From assembly GCA_949297565.1 (NCBI GenBank), contig CASFUI010000284.1, positions 1 through 15,928 on the forward strand: a DNA stretch of 15,928 nucleotides, given 5' to 3'. Of the stretch, positions 6,507 through 13,603 are shown piece by piece. Made by a program: the position numbers and the translations under genes. Origin of the DNA: an uncultured Eubacteriales bacterium. GTDB lineage: Bacteria > Bacillota > Clostridia > Lachnospirales > Lachnospiraceae. How positions within the stretch are numbered: the stretch's first letter is position 1; the number at the start of each line of letters is the position of its first letter. The notes beneath the pieces were generated by a model that did not search any database, was not told the origin of the DNA, and saw only the letters and a program-made list of their open reading frames with translations.

Positions 6507-7328
6507 TCATACAGTGTCTTTTTTTATTTGTTTAAATATAATTATAAAACTCGCAGTCAGCATTGCCGCTGCCGAAAAAAAGGTCGGAATACATGTCTGC
6601 CTGCCCACTGTAGACGCAGTAACGTCTCCGTATATATCATAGCCCAACGCAAGATATATCTGTGAAATTATAAATGACACTGCACCCGCAACTAAAAGGA
6701 TAATAAGTCTGTCCTTTTTTATTAAGACAGCCGCCGCATACATAAACACTGAAATTACGCTGCAAAATAAAGAGAAAATAAACGTGATTACAATTATATA
6801 AATAACAGGATATTTAATATGTAAATTCTGAAAATGATAACAATATCCGGATTGAATATTCAGCCAATACTCAACTGAATATTTAGAGCCCTGGAGCGTA
6901 TTTCCGTTTTCATCAAACATAATATATAAAAGGACTGTGCAGATAAGCATATTTACAAACATGATTAAAAATGTCCCCAACGCGCTGCACAGCATTCCCG
7001 ACAGGTAATATAATTTACTGTTCTGCCTGTTGGTCATATATATCCTGGTTTTACGCTCCCTGTCATTTAAAGGCTGCATGCTAAACGGCAGCATGCATAT
7101 AAAAGGAATTAATATTGAGAATATCCCCCAAAAACGATTATCACTGCTTAATATATACAAATCACTTGCCGTTACAATACCTGTTGCAGAATAACCATAG
7201 TATGAAAAACCATAATATACTATATTTGCAATAAAATATAAAACGACAAGTGACAGGCTAATCCAAAAATACGGAAGTCTTACCATCAGATAAAACTGCA
7301 TCTTTGTGTGTCTTATTAACTTTTTCAT
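6507..7328 (-). CDS. ABC-2-type transporter membrane protein (first permease)
   Basis: A polytopic membrane protein of 273 residues. Hydrophobic segments lie near residues 19-40, 70-88, 108-135, 172-200, 207-226 and 247-266. The basic, aromatic N-terminus and the loop with NDRERKTRIYMTNRQ (about 88-102) fit ABC-2-type permeases. The ATG at 7328 is preceded by a G-run (GGGGGG) about 3-5 bases away. It begins the four-gene transporter unit, 37 bases after the DUF1828 gene. It is not certain whether the unit has its own promoter or is read through from upstream. No regulator gene is adjacent, and the transported substrate cannot be told. Confidence 0.78.
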   Translation of the reverse strand: MKKLIRHTKMQFYLMVRLPYFWISLSLVVLYFIANIVYYGFSYYGYSATGIVTASDLYILSSDNRFWGIFSILIPFICMLPFSMQPLNDRERKTRIYMTNRQNSKLYYLSGMLCSALGTFLIMFVNMLICTVLLYIMFDENGNTLQGSKYSVEYWLNIQSGYCYHFQNLHIKYPVIYIIVITFIFSLFCSVISVFMYAAAVLIKKDRLIILLVAGAVSFIISQIYLALGYDIYGDVTASTVGRQTCIPTFFSAAAMLTASFIIIFKQIKKDTV

Positions 7329-7365
7329 AATCCCCCCGGTTATATATTTTTTAATAATCTTATAG

Positions 7366-8124
7366 CTAAGCCATCAGTAATTCAATGTTGTTATCTTTTT
7401 CACGCTCGCTCCATCGAATAACTTTTGCTTCATAGTTAATAAATGCCTCCTCTACGCCTTTTGCTATAGTATTCTGATCATTTAAAATAACAATTAATTG
7501 ACTGCCATTTCCTCTTGCAAGCTTTGTGTCATTCCATGCAAAAAGTATATTTCCCATAGTTGATTTATTAGGATTATTAACAGCTTGACATAATCTTTCA
7601 GGTTTTGTTTTACTTCTCTGTATCAAAAAGTCATAATTATGAGAAAATCCGGATATTCCCATAAATTGAACATTTTCTGAGCAATAAATTTCTCTTTGCA
7701 TAAAAAATTCTTGTATATCATCCACAAACAAAGACGAAACTCTTGATTTCGATACACAAAGCATATCGTCTATTCTTAACATAGCCTGAATAAATAAATG
7801 TTTTTTTTGTGCAAAACTGTTTAACGGAGCCTTTGCTACTAACTCTTCTCCATTTAACTGTACCCCATACTGAGTCAAAATTCTTTGAAGCTGAAGCTTA
7901 CGATTTTGTGTAAACTGAAATCCATTCATTTTTAAACCATGTATAGTTGCACTATCATCTGTAAAAAAAATATTATTTCCCTCTTGCTTTACATAAATCT
8001 GCAAATAATCATTTGAACTATCAAGATATGGTGTAGTAATCTCATAATATTCTCCGATTTTATCAAATGTAATTTCGCTTTTTAACCAAGATGTATAATC
8101 ATCAATTAATTTTTGAATATCCAA
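7366..8124 (-). CDS. DUF1828/DUF1829 domain protein
   Basis: 252 residues, soluble. The N-terminal half (about 27-120) matches my memory of DUF1828: EITTPYLDSSNDYLQIYV, then FFTDDSATIHGLKMNGFQF, a KLQLQRIL region and KKHLFIQAMLRIDDM. The C-terminal half (about 160-250) resembles DUF1829: YDFLIQRSKTKPERLCQAVN followed by NILFAWNDTKLARG. No biochemical role is established for these domains that I know of; they occur in bacterial genomic islands and phages. Translation starts at a TTG, but with an excellent AAAGGAGG site 8 bases upstream, so this start is convincing. It follows the DUF6978 gene by 15 bases, so the two are co-expressed. It is clearly more A+T-rich than the flanking transporters. 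Family assignment is from motif memory. Confidence 0.75.
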   Translation of the reverse strand: MDIQKLIDDYTSWLKSEITFDKIGEYYEITTPYLDSSNDYLQIYVKQEGNNIFFTDDSATIHGLKMNGFQFTQNRKLQLQRILTQYGVQLNGEELVAKAPLNSFAQKKHLFIQAMLRIDDMLCVSKSRVSSLFVDDIQEFFMQREIYCSENVQFMGISGFSHNYDFLIQRSKTKPERLCQAVNNPNKSTMGNILFAWNDTKLARGNGSQLIVILNDQNTIAKGVEEAFINYEAKVIRWSEREKDNNIELLMA

Positions 8125-8139
8125 AGATTACACCTCCTT

Positions 8140-8586
8140 TTATATCAATTCCATTTGAAAATTAACAGTAGGATGCTCTATTACATTAAATCTATTTAAA
8201 AAAACAATAGTATTATCCACGAACTGTTGACTATCAATATCTTCAGCTGGAAAGGCCCAAAGGCGTCCATACGTCTCACTGTATATGTGCCAGTGACTTC
8301 CTGTTATTTTTTCCCCATTAGGATTAGTATGTATATTTGAAGGATTTATATGTAATTCTATCAACATAATTCCATTTTTTTCAATACGAGCTCCAAAATT
8401 ATATTTTAAACGGTTAATATTGCCTCTAAATATATGAATTGCAAAAACATCTTGTTTTTTATCTCCAACAACATTAAATTCCTCTGAATCTCCCTTTGAA
8501 GGAAATTTAATCTCTGAAACTAATGAGTGCTTTATCATATTTAAAAGTCTGTTTGCCTCTTCTTGAGTAATTTTAGATGAAGCCAT
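8140..8586 (-). CDS. DUF6978-like protein, first gene of a two-gene module
   Basis: A 148-residue soluble protein. The conserved-looking core is GSHWHIYSETYGRLWAFPAE (about 97-116), followed by DNTIVFLNRFNVIEHP, a pattern I associate with DUF6978 proteins encoded next to DUF1828 proteins. The N-terminal part (ITQEEANRLLNMIK) is helical; the middle (DVFAIHIFRGNINRLKYNFG) looks like beta strands. The ATG at 8586 has GGGGGG 6 bases upstream. The 15-base gap to the next gene and the shared A+T-rich composition suggest a paired function such as a toxin-antitoxin or defence module. No function is known to me. Confidence 0.65.
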   Translation of the reverse strand: MASSKITQEEANRLLNMIKHSLVSEIKFPSKGDSEEFNVVGDKKQDVFAIHIFRGNINRLKYNFGARIEKNGIMLIELHINPSNIHTNPNGEKITGSHWHIYSETYGRLWAFPAEDIDSQQFVDNTIVFLNRFNVIEHPTVNFQMELI

Positions 8587-8613
8587 TAATATCCCCCCTG
8601 ATACAATTTTTTA

Positions 8614-8642
8614 ATTATACTATAAATACTTACTAATATCAC
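8614..8642 (-). promoter_or_regulatory. Candidate promoter of the DUF6978-DUF1828 pair
   Basis: On the minus strand a perfect TATAAT (8619-8614) lies 17 bases after GTGATA (8642-8637, 4/6 match to TTGACA). It is about 28 bases before the ATG at 8586, in the 70-base gap after the methyltransferase gene. The pair can therefore be transcribed apart from the restriction-modification genes. Confidence 0.5.
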
Positions 8643-8656
8643 TCAGTATATTTTTG

Positions 8657-9841
8657 TCATACAAGTTTTTCTTCCACCTTATAATTTGTAATCAATAGGT
8701 GCTCGGCCGCCTTATTGTTTCTGTCCTGAAAGCTCACAAAATATTTTTTATCAAACCTTCCGACACATAAGGCTTGACCGTTGGCAGTTTTTCGTCCTTC
8801 AGGGTAAATCTCTCTAATAAAATCAGTGTTTTTTATTACCAGCATAAAATCAGCTTTGCACTTATCCGTCAAAAAAGCAGCAAGCCTTATCTGGTCTGTC
8901 TTTCCAAACTCATTTTTTGCGTAAGTGCTGAACTCGGTATCATACGGCGGGTCGAGAAAAATAAAATCTTTTTTTCCAGGCTTGTGAAGCGCAAAAAAAT
9001 CCTCAAAGTCCATATTCTCAATAACAGTCTTTCTAAGCTGTTTAACCAGCTCTTCATTTTCAAAATACCGCGCCTTTTTAATAATTGATTTTTTATTATA
9101 GGATATTCCTCCGTAGGGAACATTAAATTTCCCATGCCTGTTATATCTGAACATGGACGAATAACAAAATTCCCTAACAAAAAAATATATTGCCGTCGCA
9201 AAAGGGACTCCAATATTAAATTCCTCTATATGATTATACAAAAATCTGAAATGCATATAAAAAGCATTTTTAAACGCACACTCCAAATTCAGAACTACAT
9301 CCTCAGGCAGTAAATCTCCTCTTTTCTCTTCTAACTTTTTCATTCTGACAATCTTATTTACAAAGCTCTTGTTGAGCTCTGTTATAAAATTTTCAATCGC
9401 AATATTAAAACTTGTTTTGAGCAAGCCGTTAAACTCATCAACATTTCTGAATACAAACTCAGAAATAATATCATTTAACTGAAGAGTATTTATTTCGTCA
9501 TTTTTGTACTCAAAATATATTCTAACTAGTTCATCTGTATGATTTGCAATAATCTGTTGCATGATAAGCCAATTATGGTCTATCTCGTTTAATTTTTCCA
9601 AAAACTCCGAGTTCTGTGTTTTTATCATGTTGTAAAGATTAATTAATTCAGTGGACTTATCATTTATAAAATATTCGTCGCTATCTATGGAAAAATATAC
9701 CGCGCCACCGCCTATAAATGGCTCAAAATACCTTTTGCAGCCTTCCGGCAGATTAGGGAGTATGTACTTTAATTCTTTTTCTTTGCCTCCCGGATATTTT
9801 AATACAGGAGACAGTTTGACTTCTTTTTCCTTTACTGACAT
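8657..9841 (-). CDS. DNA adenine methyltransferase, D12 class (Dam-like), of a type II R-M system
   Basis: Transfers a methyl group from S-adenosylmethionine to the N6 of adenine in a specific DNA site, protecting the host from the neighbouring nuclease. In 394 residues: KYPGGK (15-20, motif X region), FEPFIGGGAVYF (39-50, motif I, AdoMet binding) and DPPYD (297-301, catalytic motif IV). The order X, I, target recognition, IV is the alpha/D12 arrangement. Dam itself is about 270-280 residues, so about 110 extra residues (roughly 65-190) lie between motif I and the rest and may set specificity. The ATG at 9841 has only a weak purine stretch upstream. The endonuclease gene ends 71 bases before it on the same strand. 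Only one methyltransferase is visible. Confidence 0.9.
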   Translation of the reverse strand: MSVKEKEVKLSPVLKYPGGKEKELKYILPNLPEGCKRYFEPFIGGGAVYFSIDSDEYFINDKSTELINLYNMIKTQNSEFLEKLNEIDHNWLIMQQIIANHTDELVRIYFEYKNDEINTLQLNDIISEFVFRNVDEFNGLLKTSFNIAIENFITELNKSFVNKIVRMKKLEEKRGDLLPEDVVLNLECAFKNAFYMHFRFLYNHIEEFNIGVPFATAIYFFVREFCYSSMFRYNRHGKFNVPYGGISYNKKSIIKKARYFENEELVKQLRKTVIENMDFEDFFALHKPGKKDFIFLDPPYDTEFSTYAKNEFGKTDQIRLAAFLTDKCKADFMLVIKNTDFIREIYPEGRKTANGQALCVGRFDKKYFVSFQDRNNKAAEHLLITNYKVEEKLV

Positions 9842-9876
9842 TTCACAATCTCTCTTCTGATTTCTCTGATGTTTGA

Positions 9877-9885
9877 ATTATATCA
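9877..9885 (-). promoter_or_regulatory. Candidate extended -10 promoter for the methyltransferase
   Basis: In the 71-base gap after the endonuclease gene the minus strand reads TGATATAAT (9885-9877), a perfect extended -10 (TGnTATAAT) that needs no good -35. It lies 36 bases before the methyltransferase ATG. It would let the methyltransferase be made independently of the endonuclease, which is useful when the system enters a new, unmethylated host. Confidence 0.45.
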
Positions 9886-9912
9886 TAACCACGTCCCAAA
9901 TCAAATATGTGC

Positions 9913-11682
9913 TCAACTTTTTCTTTTCCATTCATTAATACAGAAATTTATACGTTCTTTCCAAATTTCAAAATTTTTACAGGTATGGGAACTCTCTACT
10001 ATTTTTTCAAGCAACTCCTTTAAATCATCTATATTTTTATCATTATAGTATATGAATTTTATAATATCGACATACTGCTCAATAGTCATAGGTATCACAG
10101 GCACAGGAACTCCAACCCAGCTTTCTCTGTTTAAAATAAAAAACTGCCATGCTGTCCTTATATTAATGCGCGAAGATATAAAAAGACCAATTACCTGTTT
10201 ATCTCCATATTCTTTAATAAACCTCAAAACATGGTCAACAACACTTGACGCTTCATGCTCCCACTGACGCACTCCTGTCATAAGAGAAACCTCAGGAATT
10301 AAAATATAACCGTTTTTATATAATTCCATATCAGGCGTATTTCCTACGCCCGGAGCGAAGCTCTTTGGAGTCAAATCATCCTCTATTTTAAAATTTCTTT
10401 TGACTACCTGCTGCCCGTTAATCGCAATCAATGATTTCCATGTGTTAACCTCAAGCCAAAGAGCGCTCATATCTTCATTTGAAAGAATATCACCGAATTT
10501 TTCCAGAATATTATTTCTCTCATTGTCTGTCTTTGAAAGCACCTTAATAAAGTATTCCTCATTATGAGAGATAATAGCGTCGCTTAATATTTTCTCAAAT
10601 TCCTTTAATTTGCCAATATCCGATGCTCCGGCAGATTCTGAGACAATTCTGCCTATATCTTCTATTGAAACATCCGCCTTTTGCTCATATTCACCCCCAA
10701 CCGCCTCAAGTTTAGAAGTAAGCATTGCAGCCTTCTCAGCAATAATTGTCTTTCTCTCATCAGGGTTTTCCCACGGAAGCACTGTACTCTGGGCACTTCC
10801 AAACCACCTCATATAATCATCAAGAGAAGAATACGCAGAACATTGGAAAATATATTTCTCCTGAAGCATTCGTACCTTTATCTTTGAGTGCTGTGCAATT
10901 CTTAATTTGGACGCAATACTTCTGCCTGACACAGAAAACAATCCTGTGTATATCAAAGTCCTTGACAGCGCTTCTGCGTAGTCATAATAACTGCCAGGCT
11001 TATTTTCCATTTTTCCATAAACCTGCCTGTAAATATTGCTGAACAACTCCGTTACCTTTGCAGTGTCATTTTTATTAGGCAACTTGGCATAACTTTCTTT
11101 AAACATACCAATAGCACGTACTGTCTTTGGTATATCACTGGTATCATCACAACCGAAAACAAACGCTAGCTCACTTCTGTTAAGACTTTCATAAACCTCA
11201 AAAGCTTTCAGCACAACCTGCATGGGAAATACAAATTTTCCCTCTGTAATTTTAGACTGATTATATACTTGATTTGGAAGCCTAAGTTTTAAAAGCTGCT
11301 TTAAATAATCCTCAGCATCAAATGTTCCCTGGACTATTTTATTGCCGACTTCCGTAACCGAAATTGTTCCATCATCTTTTACATAACCGAAGCCAAAAAA
11401 TTCATAAGCCCCTTTATCCATTCTCCCGTTCGCCTCGGTTTCCTTCATATCTTTAAGTCCCGATAGGTATTCCTTTAACGATATGGACGCAAGCCATGCA
11501 TCTTCATCGCTATGAGCCGAATATATGTATTCCCTTCTTATCGGATGGACTGCTTTTCCGTCCTTTCTGCTGACTTGCTCCGATTTTTTATTCCAATTTT
11601 GACCTTTCATTGCCGCAAAATAAGGAAACCATTGTATTGTCTTTATAATACTTCTGGGTTTCGTTTTCCATGACCAACTCAT
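9913..11682 (-). CDS. Type II restriction endonuclease, AlwI family
   Basis: A site-specific DNA endonuclease that should cut at an asymmetric site (type IIS), 589 residues, in line with AlwI/BstNBI/PleI-type enzymes. The N-terminus (MSWSWKTKPRSIIKTIQWFP) matches this family. The probable catalytic segment is at about 446-477: NTPD (Asp451), IPEVSL (Glu464) and RQWEHEASSVVDH (Glu477, His484), resembling the modified PD-(D/E)XK core of the family, in which Glu stands in for the usual Lys. The ATG at 11682 has GGAG 6 bases upstream. The adenine methyltransferase follows in the same direction. Members include nicking enzymes such as N.BstNBI, so single-strand nicking is possible. The recognition site cannot be read from sequence; GGATC and GAGTC are known in the family. 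No controller protein gene is visible. Confidence 0.83.
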   Translation of the reverse strand: MSWSWKTKPRSIIKTIQWFPYFAAMKGQNWNKKSEQVSRKDGKAVHPIRREYIYSAHSDEDAWLASISLKEYLSGLKDMKETEANGRMDKGAYEFFGFGYVKDDGTISVTEVGNKIVQGTFDAEDYLKQLLKLRLPNQVYNQSKITEGKFVFPMQVVLKAFEVYESLNRSELAFVFGCDDTSDIPKTVRAIGMFKESYAKLPNKNDTAKVTELFSNIYRQVYGKMENKPGSYYDYAEALSRTLIYTGLFSVSGRSIASKLRIAQHSKIKVRMLQEKYIFQCSAYSSLDDYMRWFGSAQSTVLPWENPDERKTIIAEKAAMLTSKLEAVGGEYEQKADVSIEDIGRIVSESAGASDIGKLKEFEKILSDAIISHNEEYFIKVLSKTDNERNNILEKFGDILSNEDMSALWLEVNTWKSLIAINGQQVVKRNFKIEDDLTPKSFAPGVGNTPDMELYKNGYILIPEVSLMTGVRQWEHEASSVVDHVLRFIKEYGDKQVIGLFISSRINIRTAWQFFILNRESWVGVPVPVIPMTIEQYVDIIKFIYYNDKNIDDLKELLEKIVESSHTCKNFEIWKERINFCINEWKRKS

Positions 11683-11724
11683 AATAATCTCCGTTTCTCA
11701 CCATGCTTTTTCCTGACTGTGCAC

Positions 11725-11743
11725 ATATACCTGTTACGTATAT
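11725..11743. promoter_or_regulatory. Small inverted repeat in the leader of the endonuclease gene
   Basis: ATATAC, 7 bases, GTATAT: a perfect 6-bp inverted repeat between the candidate endonuclease promoter and the endonuclease start. It could be an operator, but no regulator of the system is seen in the window. Confidence 0.25.
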
Positions 11744-11775
11744 CTTACAATTAACCTATGATATTCAATAATATT

Positions 11776-11784
11776 ATTATAGCA
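11776..11784 (-). promoter_or_regulatory. Candidate extended -10 promoter of the restriction endonuclease
   Basis: The minus strand reads TGCTATAAT (11784-11776), a perfect extended -10, with a partial -35 (TTGCAG, 11804-11799) 17 bases upstream. The transcript would carry a leader of about 90 bases before the ATG at 11682. It starts just past the terminator of the ABC exporter unit. Confidence 0.45.
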
Positions 11785-11802
11785 TACAAGTTCTCTGCCT
11801 GC

Positions 11803-11836
11803 AAAAACCGGGAGCCGCGCAAACGCGCGGTCCCCG
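11803..11836 (-). terminator. Rho-independent terminator of the ABC exporter operon
   Basis: On the minus strand a G+C-rich hairpin of 12 positions per arm (one G-U pair, one A-C mismatch) with a 4-base loop, followed after one base by TTTTT (11807-11803). It begins 19 bases past the stop codon of the second half-transporter and separates that unit from the restriction-modification genes. Confidence 0.85.
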
Positions 11837-11854
11837 ATCTCAGCTTACATTTAA

Positions 11855-13603
11855 TTAAAGCTTTGCCGGCTGGCCTATTGTCCAGTTCCGGCTCTCACTC
11901 TGCAATTTTACCATTCTCGAATAAATACCGTTCTTTTTCATCAAATCATCCGGCTTCCCCTGCTCCGCCACAACTCCGTCTGCAAGAACGACAATCTTAT
12001 CGGCTCCTGCCACAGTGCGCATACGGTGTGCAATCACAAGCACGGTCTTATCCTTAATCAGTCTTGAAAGCGCCGACTGAATCGCCGTCTCATTTTCAAC
12101 GTCAAGACTTGCGGTCGCCTCGTCGAGAAGAATAATCGGCGCGTTTTTCAGAAACGCCCGAGCGATAGAAATGCGCTGTCTCTCTCCTCCCGAAAGCTCG
12201 CAGCCGTTTTCGCCGATGTTGCTGTTCCATTTTTCAGGAAGCTTCTCGGCAAACTCATCACAGTTTGCAAGCCTCGCTGCCGCAAGCACCTCCTCATCTG
12301 TCGCATCCTTTTTGCCTATTCGTATATTTTCCATAATAGTATTGTCAAACAGCGTAACGTCCTGAAAGACAATAGAGTAAAGCGACATAAGCGTTTCCGG
12401 GTCAACCTTAGAAATATCCATACCGCCGACAGTAATTTTTCCTCTGTTAATATCCCAAAACCTGGCTGCGAGGCAGGAAATTGTAGTCTTTCCTCCCCCT
12501 GAAGGTCCGACCAGCGCTGTCACCTCACCCTGCTTTGCAGTAAATGAGACATCCCTGAGAACAGTTTCGTTCTTATTATAAGAAAATCCCACATGGTCAA
12601 ACACAATATCGCAGCCCTTGTTTGAAAGTCTCTCCGCTCCCTCCTGGACAGGGTGTTCAAGAATTTCATTCATTCTTGCAATGTTAGTCCGTGTCGAAAT
12701 AATAGCGGCAAGATTTTGAAGCGCGCCCTGGAGCGGGTCATAGAGTCTTGAGGCGAGCAGCAGAAACATAAAAAATGTCAGAATGTCAAGACTTCCGTCA
12801 ATCAGCAGTACGGAGCCTGCAAGCGCAACCGTTGCAATTCCCAGCTTAAGTATCAGAGATGCCGATACTACAAACACGGCTGTTCCAAGCTCAGTGATAA
12901 CAGCGCGCTTTTCCACCGCACGGATTTTTTTATTTAATCCCTCAAGATACGCCTCTTCGGCATTATTTGCCTTTAAATCCTGCACTGTCTCAATACACTC
13001 CTGAATACCGTCGGCACACGCCATTTTTGCGGTCATAGCCTTGCGGTTGAGCATTTCCTGAACTTTTGCCGACAAAATAACTACGCAGAACGATACCGGA
13101 ATAACCCAGAACGCCGCAAGCGCCATTCTCCAGTCAAAAATAAACAGGCTTATTCCCACAATAAGCGTAGAGACCACGGCCCCGAAAAGCTCAGGAATAA
13201 AATGAGAAAAGCTCTGCTCCAAAAATGTACAGTCTGCCATAATTGTACTCGTAAGGTCTGCAAGGTCTTTTTTTCCGAAAAATGACAACGGCAGTTTTCT
13301 GAGACGCTCCGCAATGGAAATTCTTCTCTTTCCGCTCTCAATATATGTCGCGAAATATGTTGCGTTATATTGAAACCATGTCGTGACAAAAATAAGCGCA
13401 AGGCAAACAACACAGCCGGCAGCATAAAATACAGCCCGGTCTGCGCCTATGCCGCCGCTCATCAAATCGCCTACAAGAAAATACAAAAGGCTTACCGGAA
13501 ATATAAATGAAAAATTCTGAAACGCGCAGGCAATACAGCCCTTTATCAAATCAACAGCACCCTGACGCGACAGAGCTAATTTTTTCTGCAATTTTTCTAT
13601 CAT
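11855..13603 (-). CDS. ABC exporter half-transporter, permease plus ATPase (second subunit)
   Basis: A type IV ABC transporter subunit with fused membrane and ATPase domains, 582 residues, normal for the family. The N-terminal half (about 15-300) holds the six-helix exporter-type membrane domain with ISLFIFDWRMALAAFW at 151-166. The ATPase domain has Walker A GPSGGGKTT (366-374), Q-loop IVFQD (411-415), signature LSGGERQ (470-476), Walker B IILLDE (490-495) and switch His526 (IAHR), so its active site is complete. The ATG at 13603 overlaps the TGA of the first subunit as ATGA and has AGGAGG 7 bases upstream; longer readings from 13657 lie inside the upstream gene. It should pair with the first subunit. 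The cargo may be a drug or peptide, or a siderophore as in IrtAB/YbtPQ-like proteins, and cannot be told. Confidence 0.93.
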   Translation of the reverse strand: MIEKLQKKLALSRQGAVDLIKGCIACAFQNFSFIFPVSLLYFLVGDLMSGGIGADRAVFYAAGCVVCLALIFVTTWFQYNATYFATYIESGKRRISIAERLRKLPLSFFGKKDLADLTSTIMADCTFLEQSFSHFIPELFGAVVSTLIVGISLFIFDWRMALAAFWVIPVSFCVVILSAKVQEMLNRKAMTAKMACADGIQECIETVQDLKANNAEEAYLEGLNKKIRAVEKRAVITELGTAVFVVSASLILKLGIATVALAGSVLLIDGSLDILTFFMFLLLASRLYDPLQGALQNLAAIISTRTNIARMNEILEHPVQEGAERLSNKGCDIVFDHVGFSYNKNETVLRDVSFTAKQGEVTALVGPSGGGKTTISCLAARFWDINRGKITVGGMDISKVDPETLMSLYSIVFQDVTLFDNTIMENIRIGKKDATDEEVLAAARLANCDEFAEKLPEKWNSNIGENGCELSGGERQRISIARAFLKNAPIILLDEATASLDVENETAIQSALSRLIKDKTVLVIAHRMRTVAGADKIVVLADGVVAEQGKPDDLMKKNGIYSRMVKLQSESRNWTIGQPAKL

